Shown here: one piece after another, positions 1 to 5,590 of the stretch
How the letters are laid out: every line of letters begins with the position of its first letter
Position numbering within the stretch: the first letter of the stretch is position 1
From: Thermodesulfovibrionales bacterium
Lineage (GTDB): Bacteria > Nitrospirota > Thermodesulfovibrionia > Thermodesulfovibrionales > UBA1546
NCBI GenBank assembly: GCA_919901705.1
Contig: CAKKPR010000019.1
Coordinates: forward strand, 3,411 to 10,371
Length of the DNA stretch: 6,961 bases
Reading direction: 5' to 3'
Translations under genes and position numbers: made by a program
Notes under the pieces: generated by a model
Database searches by the model: none
What the model was told of the DNA's origin: nothing
What the model saw: only the letters and a program-made list of their open reading frames with translations

Positions 1-5
1 GGAGG
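1..5 (+). promoter_or_regulatory. Ribosome binding site of the FecR-domain gene
   Basis: GGAGG lies four bases before the ATG at 10. The spacing is slightly short but the match to the anti-Shine-Dalgarno sequence is perfect. It supports the start at 10 even though almost nothing upstream is visible. Confidence 0.75.
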
Positions 6-9
6 CGAT

Positions 10-1053
10 ATGAAAAAGTTATCATTAATTTTAATCCCTATCTGTTTTTTTGTTCTGCTTTCAGCAGCGCATGCCGCTGTCGGCAAGGTATCAAAGCTGA
101 ACGGAGAAGTATCTTACAGGACCAGGGATAATATTCCCTATCAGAAAGCAAAGGACGGCATTGAACTTGAAGTCGGTTACTGGATAAAGACAGGCAAGGA
201 CGGATGGGCCAGGTTGTCCCTGTCTGATGGAAGCACGTTTACCCTCTCCAACAACACAGAACTTAAGATAGACAGTTTTCTGGTTTCAAAGGAAAAGAAG
301 AACGGGGTCTTTAATTTAAGTCAGGGCAAGATCAGAGCTACCGTGACAAAGCTTACAGGCCAGCAGACAAATTACAGGGTGAAGAGCCCTACAGCGGTTG
401 CCGGGATTAAAGGCACTGAATTCATGATGATGTCACAGGGTTATGCAAACGTGTTTTTCGGCAATGAAGGAAGCGCTGAGATTTCAGGAGATTCAGAAAC
501 GTCCAAGCCTCTTTCTTCAGACACTATTGTGCAGAACACAAGAGGGATAACACCTACGGATCCGGTGAAGGTTGATGAGAACACCCCTCTGCATACAGCA
601 AAGAAAAACTTTGAAGAGATTACGGCAGCCAAACCTCCGGAGGATTGGGAAAAGTCCGGAAACCTTCCCGGTATAATAGCCAGGTGGAATATTAATTACG
701 GCCATTACCTTGCTGATACAGGGAAATATGAAGAAGCGCTTTATGTATTCCAAATAGCGCTTGACCTGACAGACAATGGCGATATAAAAGGAGACGCCAG
801 GCTTGAAAGAGGCTCTGTTTATGCAAGTTTTTTGAGAAACCCGGAGGCTGCGCTTGCAGAATATCTTCTGATGCTGGAAGAATATCCGGCTTACCCGCAG
901 CGTGAGACAGCGCTTTATCGTACAGGGATGATTCTTTATGAAATGGGATTTACGAAACGCGCGAAGGAAAGGTTGCTTCAGTATACCACTGAATTTCCTT
1001 CTGGCAAGCATTTCGGCAATGTAGAGACCATTTTAAAAATGATAAAGGATTAA
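10..1053 (+). CDS. Secreted FecR-domain protein with C-terminal TPR-like repeats
   Basis: This is a 347-residue exported protein. Residues 1-22 form a signal peptide with a basic start, a long hydrophobic core and a probable cleavage site after AHA. Residues about 50-160 match the FecR domain: a turn of the type GYWIKTGKDGWARL, then LSDGSTFTLS, then FNLSQGKIRA, and the family signature SPTAVAGIKGTEF at 126-138. Residues about 225-345 are helical, with TPR-like pairs around GKYEEALYVFQIAL, NPEAALAEYLLMLEEYP and FTKRAKERLLQYTTEFP. FecR domains were named from an iron-dicitrate regulator, but stand-alone secreted versions like this lack the cytoplasmic anti-sigma part and probably act as periplasmic binding or scaffold modules. 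The ATG at 10 has a strong GGAGG at 1-5. The cyclase gene starts 15 bases after the stop, so the two are probably cotranscribed. The promoter lies outside the window. The ligand cannot be inferred. Confidence 0.9.
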   Translation: MKKLSLILIPICFFVLLSAAHAAVGKVSKLNGEVSYRTRDNIPYQKAKDGIELEVGYWIKTGKDGWARLSLSDGSTFTLSNNTELKIDSFLVSKEKKNGVFNLSQGKIRATVTKLTGQQTNYRVKSPTAVAGIKGTEFMMMSQGYANVFFGNEGSAEISGDSETSKPLSSDTIVQNTRGITPTDPVKVDENTPLHTAKKNFEEITAAKPPEDWEKSGNLPGIIARWNINYGHYLADTGKYEEALYVFQIALDLTDNGDIKGDARLERGSVYASFLRNPEAALAEYLLMLEEYPAYPQRETALYRTGMILYEMGFTKRAKERLLQYTTEFPSGKHFGNVETILKMIKD

Positions 1054-1067
1054 TGCTTTGTTTATAA
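1053..1067 (+). other. Four-codon ORF bridging the FecR stop and the cyclase start
   Basis: The FecR stop codon TAA (1051-1053) shares its last A with an ATG at 1053, which reads M-L-C-L-stop and ends at 1067. The cyclase ATG follows at 1069. An AAAGGA at 1044-1049 is the only Shine-Dalgarno-like sequence here. It is 19 bases from the cyclase ATG, which is too far, and 3 bases from the tetrapeptide ATG, which is short. The layout fits translation by termination and reinitiation from FecR into the cyclase. It could also be chance, and no product is claimed. Confidence 0.25.
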
Positions 1068-1068
1068 A

Positions 1069-3186
1069 ATGAAATATTCCAAACTGCTGACATTTGCTGT
1101 CATAGGATTCCTTGCCGCTGTTATAACCTTTTTTATCTACAGGCAGAAGATAGATTTTCTGGAGGCGGTTGACCTGAAGCTGAAGGACGCCAGATTTAAG
1201 CTCAGGAAGAATGTTCAGCCGGACAGCAGGGTTGTAATCGTTGCAATAGATTCAAAGAGCATCAATGAGCTTGGCAGATGGCCGTGGAAAAGGTCTGTGA
1301 TTGCCGAACTCATAAACGGATTAAAGTGGTATGGTGTAAAGGTGGCAGCGCTGGATATTGTCTTTTCCGAGCCGTCAGATACCAGCGAAGATGTAATCCT
1401 TTCTAAAGCCATTGCAAAAAACGGCAGCATAATATTGGGTTATTTTTTCAGGGATGAAGAGGAGGCTGTAAATCCTGCTGCGCTTTCACAGGTAGAGTCT
1501 TCAAAGGTAAAACTGATAAAGATGGCAGAAGGCGTGACCTCTGTGCCTGTTGCACAAAGGCCTTTTATAGAGACTAATATCCCTCTGATTGGACGCGGCG
1601 CCCTTGACTTTGGATTTTTCAATACAGACCCTGACCCTGACGGCCCGGTGAGAAGGTCTAACCTTCTGATGCTTTATAACGGCGATATCTATCCTTCGCT
1701 TGCATTAAAGGCGCTCAGGCATTACACAGGCAATGAGATTATCCTTGAGATAGAATCGTTTGGCGTTTCTTCCCTGAGGGTCGGGCAGATGTCAATACCT
1801 TCGGATGAGGGTGGAAGGCTTACTGTGAATTATTACGGCAGGGGTGGAACTATAACAACTCTCCCGGCAGTGGATGTAATAAAGAAGAGATTAAAAAAGG
1901 AAGAGCTTAAAGACAAGATTGTGTTTGCCGGCGCAACAGAAATAGGCATTTATGACATGAGGGCAACTCCTGTAGGGTCGGTATTCCCCGGCGTTGAGAT
2001 ACATGCGACAGTTGCGTCTAATGCGCTTCAGGACAGATTTATACTAAGGGACGGAAGGATAATTGCGGTCGAGATTTTGTGCATGATACTGCTCCCTATA
2101 GTCCTGACACTGGCGCTCAGTCTGGCAAGTACCAGTTTTATAGGAATGATTGCCTTTATATTTACGGCAGGCAGCTATGCTGTTTTGAATTATTCGCTGT
2201 TCAATGTCTATTCTATAGATATGAGCCTGCTTTATCCCCTTTCATCAACAGCTATAGCCTTTGTAAGTTCAGAGGCATACAGGAATCTTGTTATAGAAAG
2301 GAAGAACCGTTATCTTAAAAAGGCGTTTTCAAGCTATGTATCTCCTGATCTTGTTGCAGAGATAATGAAAAATCCTGACAGGCTTGCGCTCGGCGGAGAG
2401 AAAAAAGAGATAACCATTCTTTTTTCAGACATACGAGGGTTTACAGGAATCTCCGAGAAGCTTGCGCCTGATATGCTGGTCCTGCTTCTCAATGAATATC
2501 TGGGGCCCATGACAAAGGTGGTACTGAAAAATAACGGGACACTCGATAAATATATCGGAGATGCGATAATGGCCATCTATAATGCGCCGCTGGATGTAAC
2601 AGACCATTCTGAAAAGGCATGCCGGACAGCGCTTGAGATGATGGAGGAATTAAAAGTGGTAGATGACAGGTTTAAGGCAAAAGGCATGCCCTCTATAGAC
2701 ATTGGGATAGGCATAAACACAGGTCATGCGGTTGTCGGCAATATGGGCGCCGATATGAGATTCGATTATACTGCAATCGGCGATACAGTGAATCTGGCGT
2801 CCAGGCTTGAGGGGCAGAACAAATATTACGGCACTCATATAATCCTGAGTGAGTTCACGGCAGAAAGAGTAAAAGGCAAGTTCCTGGTAAGGGAGATAGA
2901 CCTTTTAAGGGTTGTAGGCAAGGAAAAGCCGGTTGCTGTCTTTGAGCTGATGACAGACCAGTCGGGAACGACTCGCAACGAGAATGCCGTGTTGGCGGAG
3001 AGATTTTCCGGGGTGCTGAGTTCATACAGGGCCGGGAATTTTCAGAATGCCCTTGATGTATTTACCAAACTTGCCGAGGAATATAATGACCCGGCGTCAA
3101 GGATTTATGCAGAGCGCTGCAGGGAATACCTTCAGTCGCCTCCTCCTCCTGAATGGGACGGCGTGTATATTTCAAGGAAGAAGTGA
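1069..3186 (+). CDS. CHASE2-domain membrane adenylate cyclase (class III)
   Basis: This 705-residue sensor enzyme is predicted to make cAMP from ATP in the cytoplasm in response to a periplasmic signal. One N-terminal membrane segment (about 5-23) precedes a CHASE2 domain (about 28-330) with hallmarks VVIVAIDSKSINELGRWPW, DFGFFNTDPDPDGPVRRS and KIVFAGAT...PGVEIHATVASN. Three membrane segments follow (about 331-351, 355-378, 383-402), the usual CHASE2 topology. The catalytic domain (about 444-627) has metal-binding D454 (FSDIRGFT) and D498 (KYIGDA), transition-state N575 and R579 (NLASR), and K494 with T568 (DYTAIGD) at the purine-selecting positions. A Lys/Thr pair is typical of class IIIb adenylate rather than guanylate cyclases. 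The tail (about 640-690) resembles the TPR-like extension of many such enzymes. The ATG at 1069 is the only usable start because an in-frame TAA lies at 1051; it lacks a good ribosome binding site. Length and motifs look intact. Confidence 0.92.
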   Translation: MKYSKLLTFAVIGFLAAVITFFIYRQKIDFLEAVDLKLKDARFKLRKNVQPDSRVVIVAIDSKSINELGRWPWKRSVIAELINGLKWYGVKVAALDIVFSEPSDTSEDVILSKAIAKNGSIILGYFFRDEEEAVNPAALSQVESSKVKLIKMAEGVTSVPVAQRPFIETNIPLIGRGALDFGFFNTDPDPDGPVRRSNLLMLYNGDIYPSLALKALRHYTGNEIILEIESFGVSSLRVGQMSIPSDEGGRLTVNYYGRGGTITTLPAVDVIKKRLKKEELKDKIVFAGATEIGIYDMRATPVGSVFPGVEIHATVASNALQDRFILRDGRIIAVEILCMILLPIVLTLALSLASTSFIGMIAFIFTAGSYAVLNYSLFNVYSIDMSLLYPLSSTAIAFVSSEAYRNLVIERKNRYLKKAFSSYVSPDLVAEIMKNPDRLALGGEKKEITILFSDIRGFTGISEKLAPDMLVLLLNEYLGPMTKVVLKNNGTLDKYIGDAIMAIYNAPLDVTDHSEKACRTALEMMEELKVVDDRFKAKGMPSIDIGIGINTGHAVVGNMGADMRFDYTAIGDTVNLASRLEGQNKYYGTHIILSEFTAERVKGKFLVREIDLLRVVGKEKPVAVFELMTDQSGTTRNENAVLAERFSGVLSSYRAGNFQNALDVFTKLAEEYNDPASRIYAERCREYLQSPPPPEWDGVYISRKK

Positions 3187-3208
3187 TTCTTTCACAGGTA
3201 ATTTTACC

Positions 3209-3238
3209 TTGACAAAAAACTGCGGTTTGTCATAAAGT
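3209..3238 (+). promoter_or_regulatory. Sigma70-like promoter of the DUF5618-like gene
   Basis: A perfect -35 box TTGACA (3209-3214) is followed after 18 bases by TAAAGT (3233-3238), a 4-of-6 match to the -10 consensus. Transcription would start near 3245, leaving a short leader before the ATG at 3268. This is the clearest promoter in the first two thirds of the window and separates the small gene from the cyclase unit. The -10 box is only moderate, so strength or factor dependence is uncertain. Confidence 0.6.
3210..3232 (+). promoter_or_regulatory. Inverted repeat within the promoter, candidate operator
   Basis: TGACAAA (3210-3216) and TTTGTCA (3226-3232) are perfect 7-base inverted arms separated by nine bases. 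The left arm covers most of the -35 box and the right arm touches the -10 box. A dimeric regulator bound here would block RNA polymerase. Arm centres are 16 bases apart, a little over one helical turn. No regulator gene is visible next to it, so the binding protein is unknown, and part of the symmetry comes from the -35 consensus itself. Confidence 0.4.
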
Positions 3239-3267
3239 GTTGTCAGAAGATGGTAAAGGAGTAACAG

Positions 3268-3645
3268 ATGAAAGAGCCGTTAAGATATTTAGCTAATGCG
3301 AAAGAGACTCTGAATAGGTCTCCCATCGAGGATAATATTTATACTGACAGCAAGTATGTAAAATCAGCCTGCGGGATTGCATACCTTGGCGTCTTAAAGG
3401 CAGTTGACGAATGCTTGTTAAAAAAAGGCATAACCGCTAAAGAGCTTCCCAAAAAGGTTGAGGAATACGACAAGGCCTTAAAAAAATATATTTCCGTGCA
3501 TAACGGCAAACTTCAGAAACAGTTTAATGTTCTTTATGATGAATTGCATATTGCCGGTTATTACAGGGGACTGATTCGAGACGTTGATGCACTTAAGGCG
3601 ATTTTTAAATCTGCAAAAGGTTTTATCGAAAAGATCAAGCAGTAA
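3268..3645 (+). CDS. Small helical protein, DUF5618-like
   Basis: This 125-residue protein is probably cytoplasmic: there is no signal peptide and no membrane segment. It is rich in Lys and predicted to be almost all helical. The segment around residues 25-48 (YTDSKYVKSACGIAYLGVL, then KAVDE) and the later LHIAGYYRG (93-101) match my recollection of the DUF5618 family, whose function is unknown. The conserved Tyr, Cys-Gly and Tyr positions are present and the length is normal for the family. The overall helical shape recalls HEPN-type proteins, but I see no RX4-6H ribonuclease motif and do not claim that function. The start at 3268 has an AAAGGAG (3255-3261) six bases upstream and its own promoter. 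No partner gene is adjacent. The following 150 bases carry a short repeat and a terminator, so it may form a single-gene transcript. Confidence 0.8.
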   Translation: MKEPLRYLANAKETLNRSPIEDNIYTDSKYVKSACGIAYLGVLKAVDECLLKKGITAKELPKKVEEYDKALKKYISVHNGKLQKQFNVLYDELHIAGYYRGLIRDVDALKAIFKSAKGFIEKIKQ

Positions 3646-3769
3646 AAAAAGGAGATTTAAGCAGATGGGATAACTTCAGCAGGCATTAAACTCTCAGAGT
3701 CGAGTCTCCGACCTGCACAGACAGACAGACAGACAGACAGACAGACTAAGCTTTTTAGTTGATGCATTC
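3646..3769 (+). other. Non-coding leader-like segment between DUF5618-like gene and terminator
   Basis: No gene is supported here. The segment opens with AAAAGGAG (3647-3654) and an ATG at 3665 that reads only Met-Gly before TAA. It then has complementary segments GCAGG (3679-3683) and CCTGC (3712-3716) that could close a stem around a loop containing the tandem GAGTC GAGTC. The ACAG tetranucleotide repeat follows, and then the terminator. A stem, spacer and terminator placed just before a ribosome binding site is the general layout of an attenuator or riboswitch. I do not recognise any known riboswitch class, and it may equally be the ordinary 3' end of the upstream transcript. Confidence 0.3.
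3717..3746. repeat. Tetranucleotide microsatellite (ACAG), 7.5 perfect copies
   Basis: Seven perfect ACAG units plus AC run without interruption over 30 bases. Perfect tetranucleotide tracts of this length are rare in bacterial DNA and are prone to slipped-strand changes in copy number. The tract lies outside any supported gene, between the DUF5618-like gene and the terminator in front of the caspase-like gene. Copy-number change would therefore alter an RNA leader or spacing, not a reading frame. Confidence 0.95.
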
Positions 3770-3807
3770 AAAAGGCATGGCCGCCATTCCGGCGCCATGC
3801 CTTTTTT
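3770..3807 (+). terminator. Strong intrinsic terminator upstream of the caspase-like gene
   Basis: AAAAGGCATGG, a bulged C, and CGCC (left arm 3770-3785) pair with GGCG, CCATGCC and TTTT (right arm 3791-3805). This gives about 15 base pairs with one bulged C (3781 or 3782) and the loop ATTCC (3786-3790). Six T residues at 3802-3807 follow, four of which can pair with the A run. It ends 125 to 160 bases after the DUF5618-like stop and would terminate that transcript. The A run on the left side means it may also act on the opposite strand. It ends only 11 bases before the caspase ribosome binding site. Confidence 0.88.
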
Positions 3808-3818
3808 ATTTTATAAAA

Positions 3819-3824
3819 AGGGGG
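3819..3824 (+). promoter_or_regulatory. Ribosome binding site that sets the caspase-like start at 3833
   Basis: AGGGGG lies eight bases before the ATG at 3833 but only two before the ATG at 3827. It lies downstream of the ATG at 3797, which falls inside the right arm of the terminator hairpin. Spacing, and the classic lipoprotein signal that begins at 3833, together select that start. Confidence 0.7.
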
Positions 3825-3832
3825 TAATGAGT

Positions 3833-4753
3833 ATGAAGGCAAACGCTATCTTTGCTGTTCCGGCAGTCTTAGCCTTTTTGTTGTTTAGCTCCTGTGCCAC
3901 TACTGAAACTGCAAAACTACAGGAAAACTCCTATGCTGTTGTAATCGGCATAGAAAAGTATAGAGACATCCCAAAGGTGGATTATGCCTTAAATGATGCA
4001 TTGGTGATGTATGAGAGCCTGACAAGACAGATGGGTTATCCGAAAGAAAATGTCCTCCTGCTGACGAATGAAAAAGCCACAAAAACCGACATCCAGAAAG
4101 CTATTGAAAGGTGGCTTAAAAACCAGACAGACGCCGGCAGCAGGGTGTTTATTTATTATGCAGGACACGGCGCTCCAAATCCAAATGGAGAGGCGTTTAT
4201 TGTCCCATACGATGGCGACCCTTCTTATATTGAGACCACAGGATACTCCTTAAAAAGTCTAAGGCAGAGTCTTTCTGAACTCCAAACAGACAATATTATT
4301 GTTGCAATGGATTCATGTTTTTCAGGCGTTGGAGGGAGGTCTGTGCTTGCAAAAGGCGCCCGTCCGCTTCTTATAACTGAAGAAAATCCGCTTTCAAAAC
4401 AGAGTAAGGCAGTTGTTTTTTCAGCGACACAGAGTAACCAGATAAGCACATCATACCCTGAGGTAGGCCATGGGCTCTTTACTTACTTTTTTCTGAAGGG
4501 CCTTCAGGAAGGGGACGCCGATAATGACGGCAATGTGGATGTTAAGGAGGTCTTTGAATATCTTAACAGCAAGGTGCAGAAGCAGGCAAAACGGCAGAAT
4601 GTAGAGCAGGTTCCGGCACTTTATCCATCTTCGGAACTTATTGGGGCAAAAGCCCATGTAAGATTAATCAGCAATCTCCAGATGGTTCCCAAGATTGTTA
4701 TAGAGGGGGAGCCGCTTAAAAAAGAGCCAAAACTTCCTGCGCCTGGATTTTGA
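3833..4753 (+). CDS. Caspase-like (peptidase C14) lipoprotein
   Basis: Starting at 3833 the product has 306 residues. Residues 1-20 are a lipoprotein signal (MKANAIF..., hydrophobic core, LLFSS) with the lipidated Cys at 21. Ala follows it rather than Asp, so the outer membrane is the expected location. The caspase p20-like domain spans about 30-220: AVVIGIEKY, then the catalytic His112 in FIYYAGHGAP, then the catalytic Cys162 in AMDSCFSG, then VVFSATQSNQ and HGLFTYFFLKGL. Residues 228-239 match a calcium-binding EF-hand loop (D1, D3, D5, G6, V8, E12), within a segment often acidic in this family. The dyad is complete, so an active cysteine protease is expected, probably facing the periplasm. 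An ATG at 3797 would extend the frame by 12 residues but lies in a terminator hairpin. The gene heads an apparent operon with the barrel and DUF4384 genes. Its target is unknown. Confidence 0.88.
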   Translation: MKANAIFAVPAVLAFLLFSSCATTETAKLQENSYAVVIGIEKYRDIPKVDYALNDALVMYESLTRQMGYPKENVLLLTNEKATKTDIQKAIERWLKNQTDAGSRVFIYYAGHGAPNPNGEAFIVPYDGDPSYIETTGYSLKSLRQSLSELQTDNIIVAMDSCFSGVGGRSVLAKGARPLLITEENPLSKQSKAVVFSATQSNQISTSYPEVGHGLFTYFFLKGLQEGDADNDGNVDVKEVFEYLNSKVQKQAKRQNVEQVPALYPSSELIGAKAHVRLISNLQMVPKIVIEGEPLKKEPKLPAPGF

Positions 4754-4790
4754 AAGATTAAACGGCATTGCCGTGATTATAAATCTAAAA

Positions 4791-4796
4791 GGAGGG
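4791..4796 (+). promoter_or_regulatory. Ribosome binding site of the beta-barrel gene
   Basis: GGAGGG lies eight bases before the ATG at 4805, a near-ideal site that fixes the start and suggests efficient translation. The 51-base gap after the caspase stop also holds a small hairpin (ACGGC at 4762-4766, GCCGT at 4770-4774, loop ATT). It has no following T run, so it is not a terminator and the operon is not obviously interrupted. Confidence 0.75.
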
Positions 4797-4804
4797 CTAT
4801 TAGT

Positions 4805-5578
4805 ATGAAAAGGATTATTTGTTTGCTTGGTTTGGGATTTCTTTTGATGACGGGTATTTCATTTGCGGAGGAGAAGGATGAACTACAGGTAACAATGGGA
4901 ATAAAGACATGGTATAACACATGGAGCGAGCAGTTTAATACAGGATATGGCACCGGCAGGGACAGGTTTTATAAGAGTACAAGTGACCCTGTCTTGTCTA
5001 TTGGTCCAACAATCAGTTTCAAGAAGGGGCAATATTTCGGCGGAGTTACATATCTCCAGGCGGTCTCAGATTATAAAACCGACTTCACTTACAGAACCAG
5101 CGCTACAGCGCGCACTCATACAACTGAATCTACCTCACGCTATGACATTGATGGATTAGCAGGCTATTATTTTCATCCGAGGGTTGGAGGTTTTGTTGGC
5201 TATAAATATGCGCATGTGGGGATGAAAAGGACAGAGGATTATCTGGACAACAGCGGCAACAGAACAGACGGGAAGACTGAGAAATTAAGTGTTAATATAT
5301 ATGGACCCGTTCTGGGACTTACAGCAAACTACCCTCTTGGCACAACCGGTCTTACGCCTTTTGCAAACCTTAGCTATTATTGGGTAAAACAGATAAACAA
5401 GACTGAGCCGGCGGATTCAGCGAATATGTCGGGACCTTCGATAGAGCTCGGCATTGGATATGCAGCATATAAAAACCTGACACTTACGGCTGCATATAAG
5501 TATCAAATATTTTATGGCACTACCTATGATGATGTTACATTCAAGGGGCCTTCGTTTAGCGTGAATTATACTTTTTAA
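4805..5578 (+). CDS. Outer-membrane beta-barrel protein, small porin/opacity type
   Basis: The 257-residue product starts with a signal peptide (about 1-21, cleavage near SFA/EEK). The mature part is rich in Tyr, Gly, Thr and Phe, and has alternating hydrophobic and polar strands ending in aromatic residues. Examples lie near 26-38, 64-72, 76-88, 112-123, 126-138, 161-175, 182-195, 211-221, 225-236 and 246-257. This suggests about eight to ten strands. It ends SVNYTF, and a C-terminal Phe is the usual signal for insertion by the BAM machinery. I do not recognise a specific family beyond general outer-membrane barrel types and claim no substrate. The loop at about 90-112, rich in Thr, Arg and Ser, may be extracellular. 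It sits 51 bases after the caspase-like gene and 12 bases before the DUF4384 gene, so it is probably cotranscribed with both and could anchor or act with them in the outer membrane. Confidence 0.82.
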   Translation: MKRIICLLGLGFLLMTGISFAEEKDELQVTMGIKTWYNTWSEQFNTGYGTGRDRFYKSTSDPVLSIGPTISFKKGQYFGGVTYLQAVSDYKTDFTYRTSATARTHTTESTSRYDIDGLAGYYFHPRVGGFVGYKYAHVGMKRTEDYLDNSGNRTDGKTEKLSVNIYGPVLGLTANYPLGTTGLTPFANLSYYWVKQINKTEPADSANMSGPSIELGIGYAAYKNLTLTAAYKYQIFYGTTYDDVTFKGPSFSVNYTF

Positions 5579-5590
5579 AGCGGAAACAGG

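Noticed and set aside
517..1011. 164-codon open frame on the minus strand opposite the FecR-domain gene
   Set aside because: It lies wholly inside a well-supported gene, has no recognisable domain and is rich in Cys, Arg and Phe as expected for an antisense shadow.
3679..3716. Possible tRNA or known riboswitch around the GCAGG/CCTGC stem and GAGTC repeats
   Set aside because: The stem-to-stem length is only 38 bases, there is no anticodon arm or T-loop consensus, and no core of a known riboswitch class could be matched by eye.
3717..3746. CRISPR-type repeat array
   Set aside because: The unit is four bases with no spacers, so it is a simple microsatellite.
3674..3832. Open frame through the ACAG repeat in phase with the caspase-like gene, suggesting translational phase variation
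   Set aside because: The frame is open from 3674, but it has no ATG, GTG or TTG before 3797, an in-frame TAA at 3671 cuts off the ATG at 3665, and the extended protein would lose its lipoprotein signal. About 40 open codons can occur by chance.
4754..4804. Terminator or internal promoter between the caspase-like and barrel genes
   Set aside because: The 5-bp hairpin has no T run. The best -10-like TATAAA (4778-4783) sits 22 bases from the nearest -35-like TTGAAA, which is too far apart.
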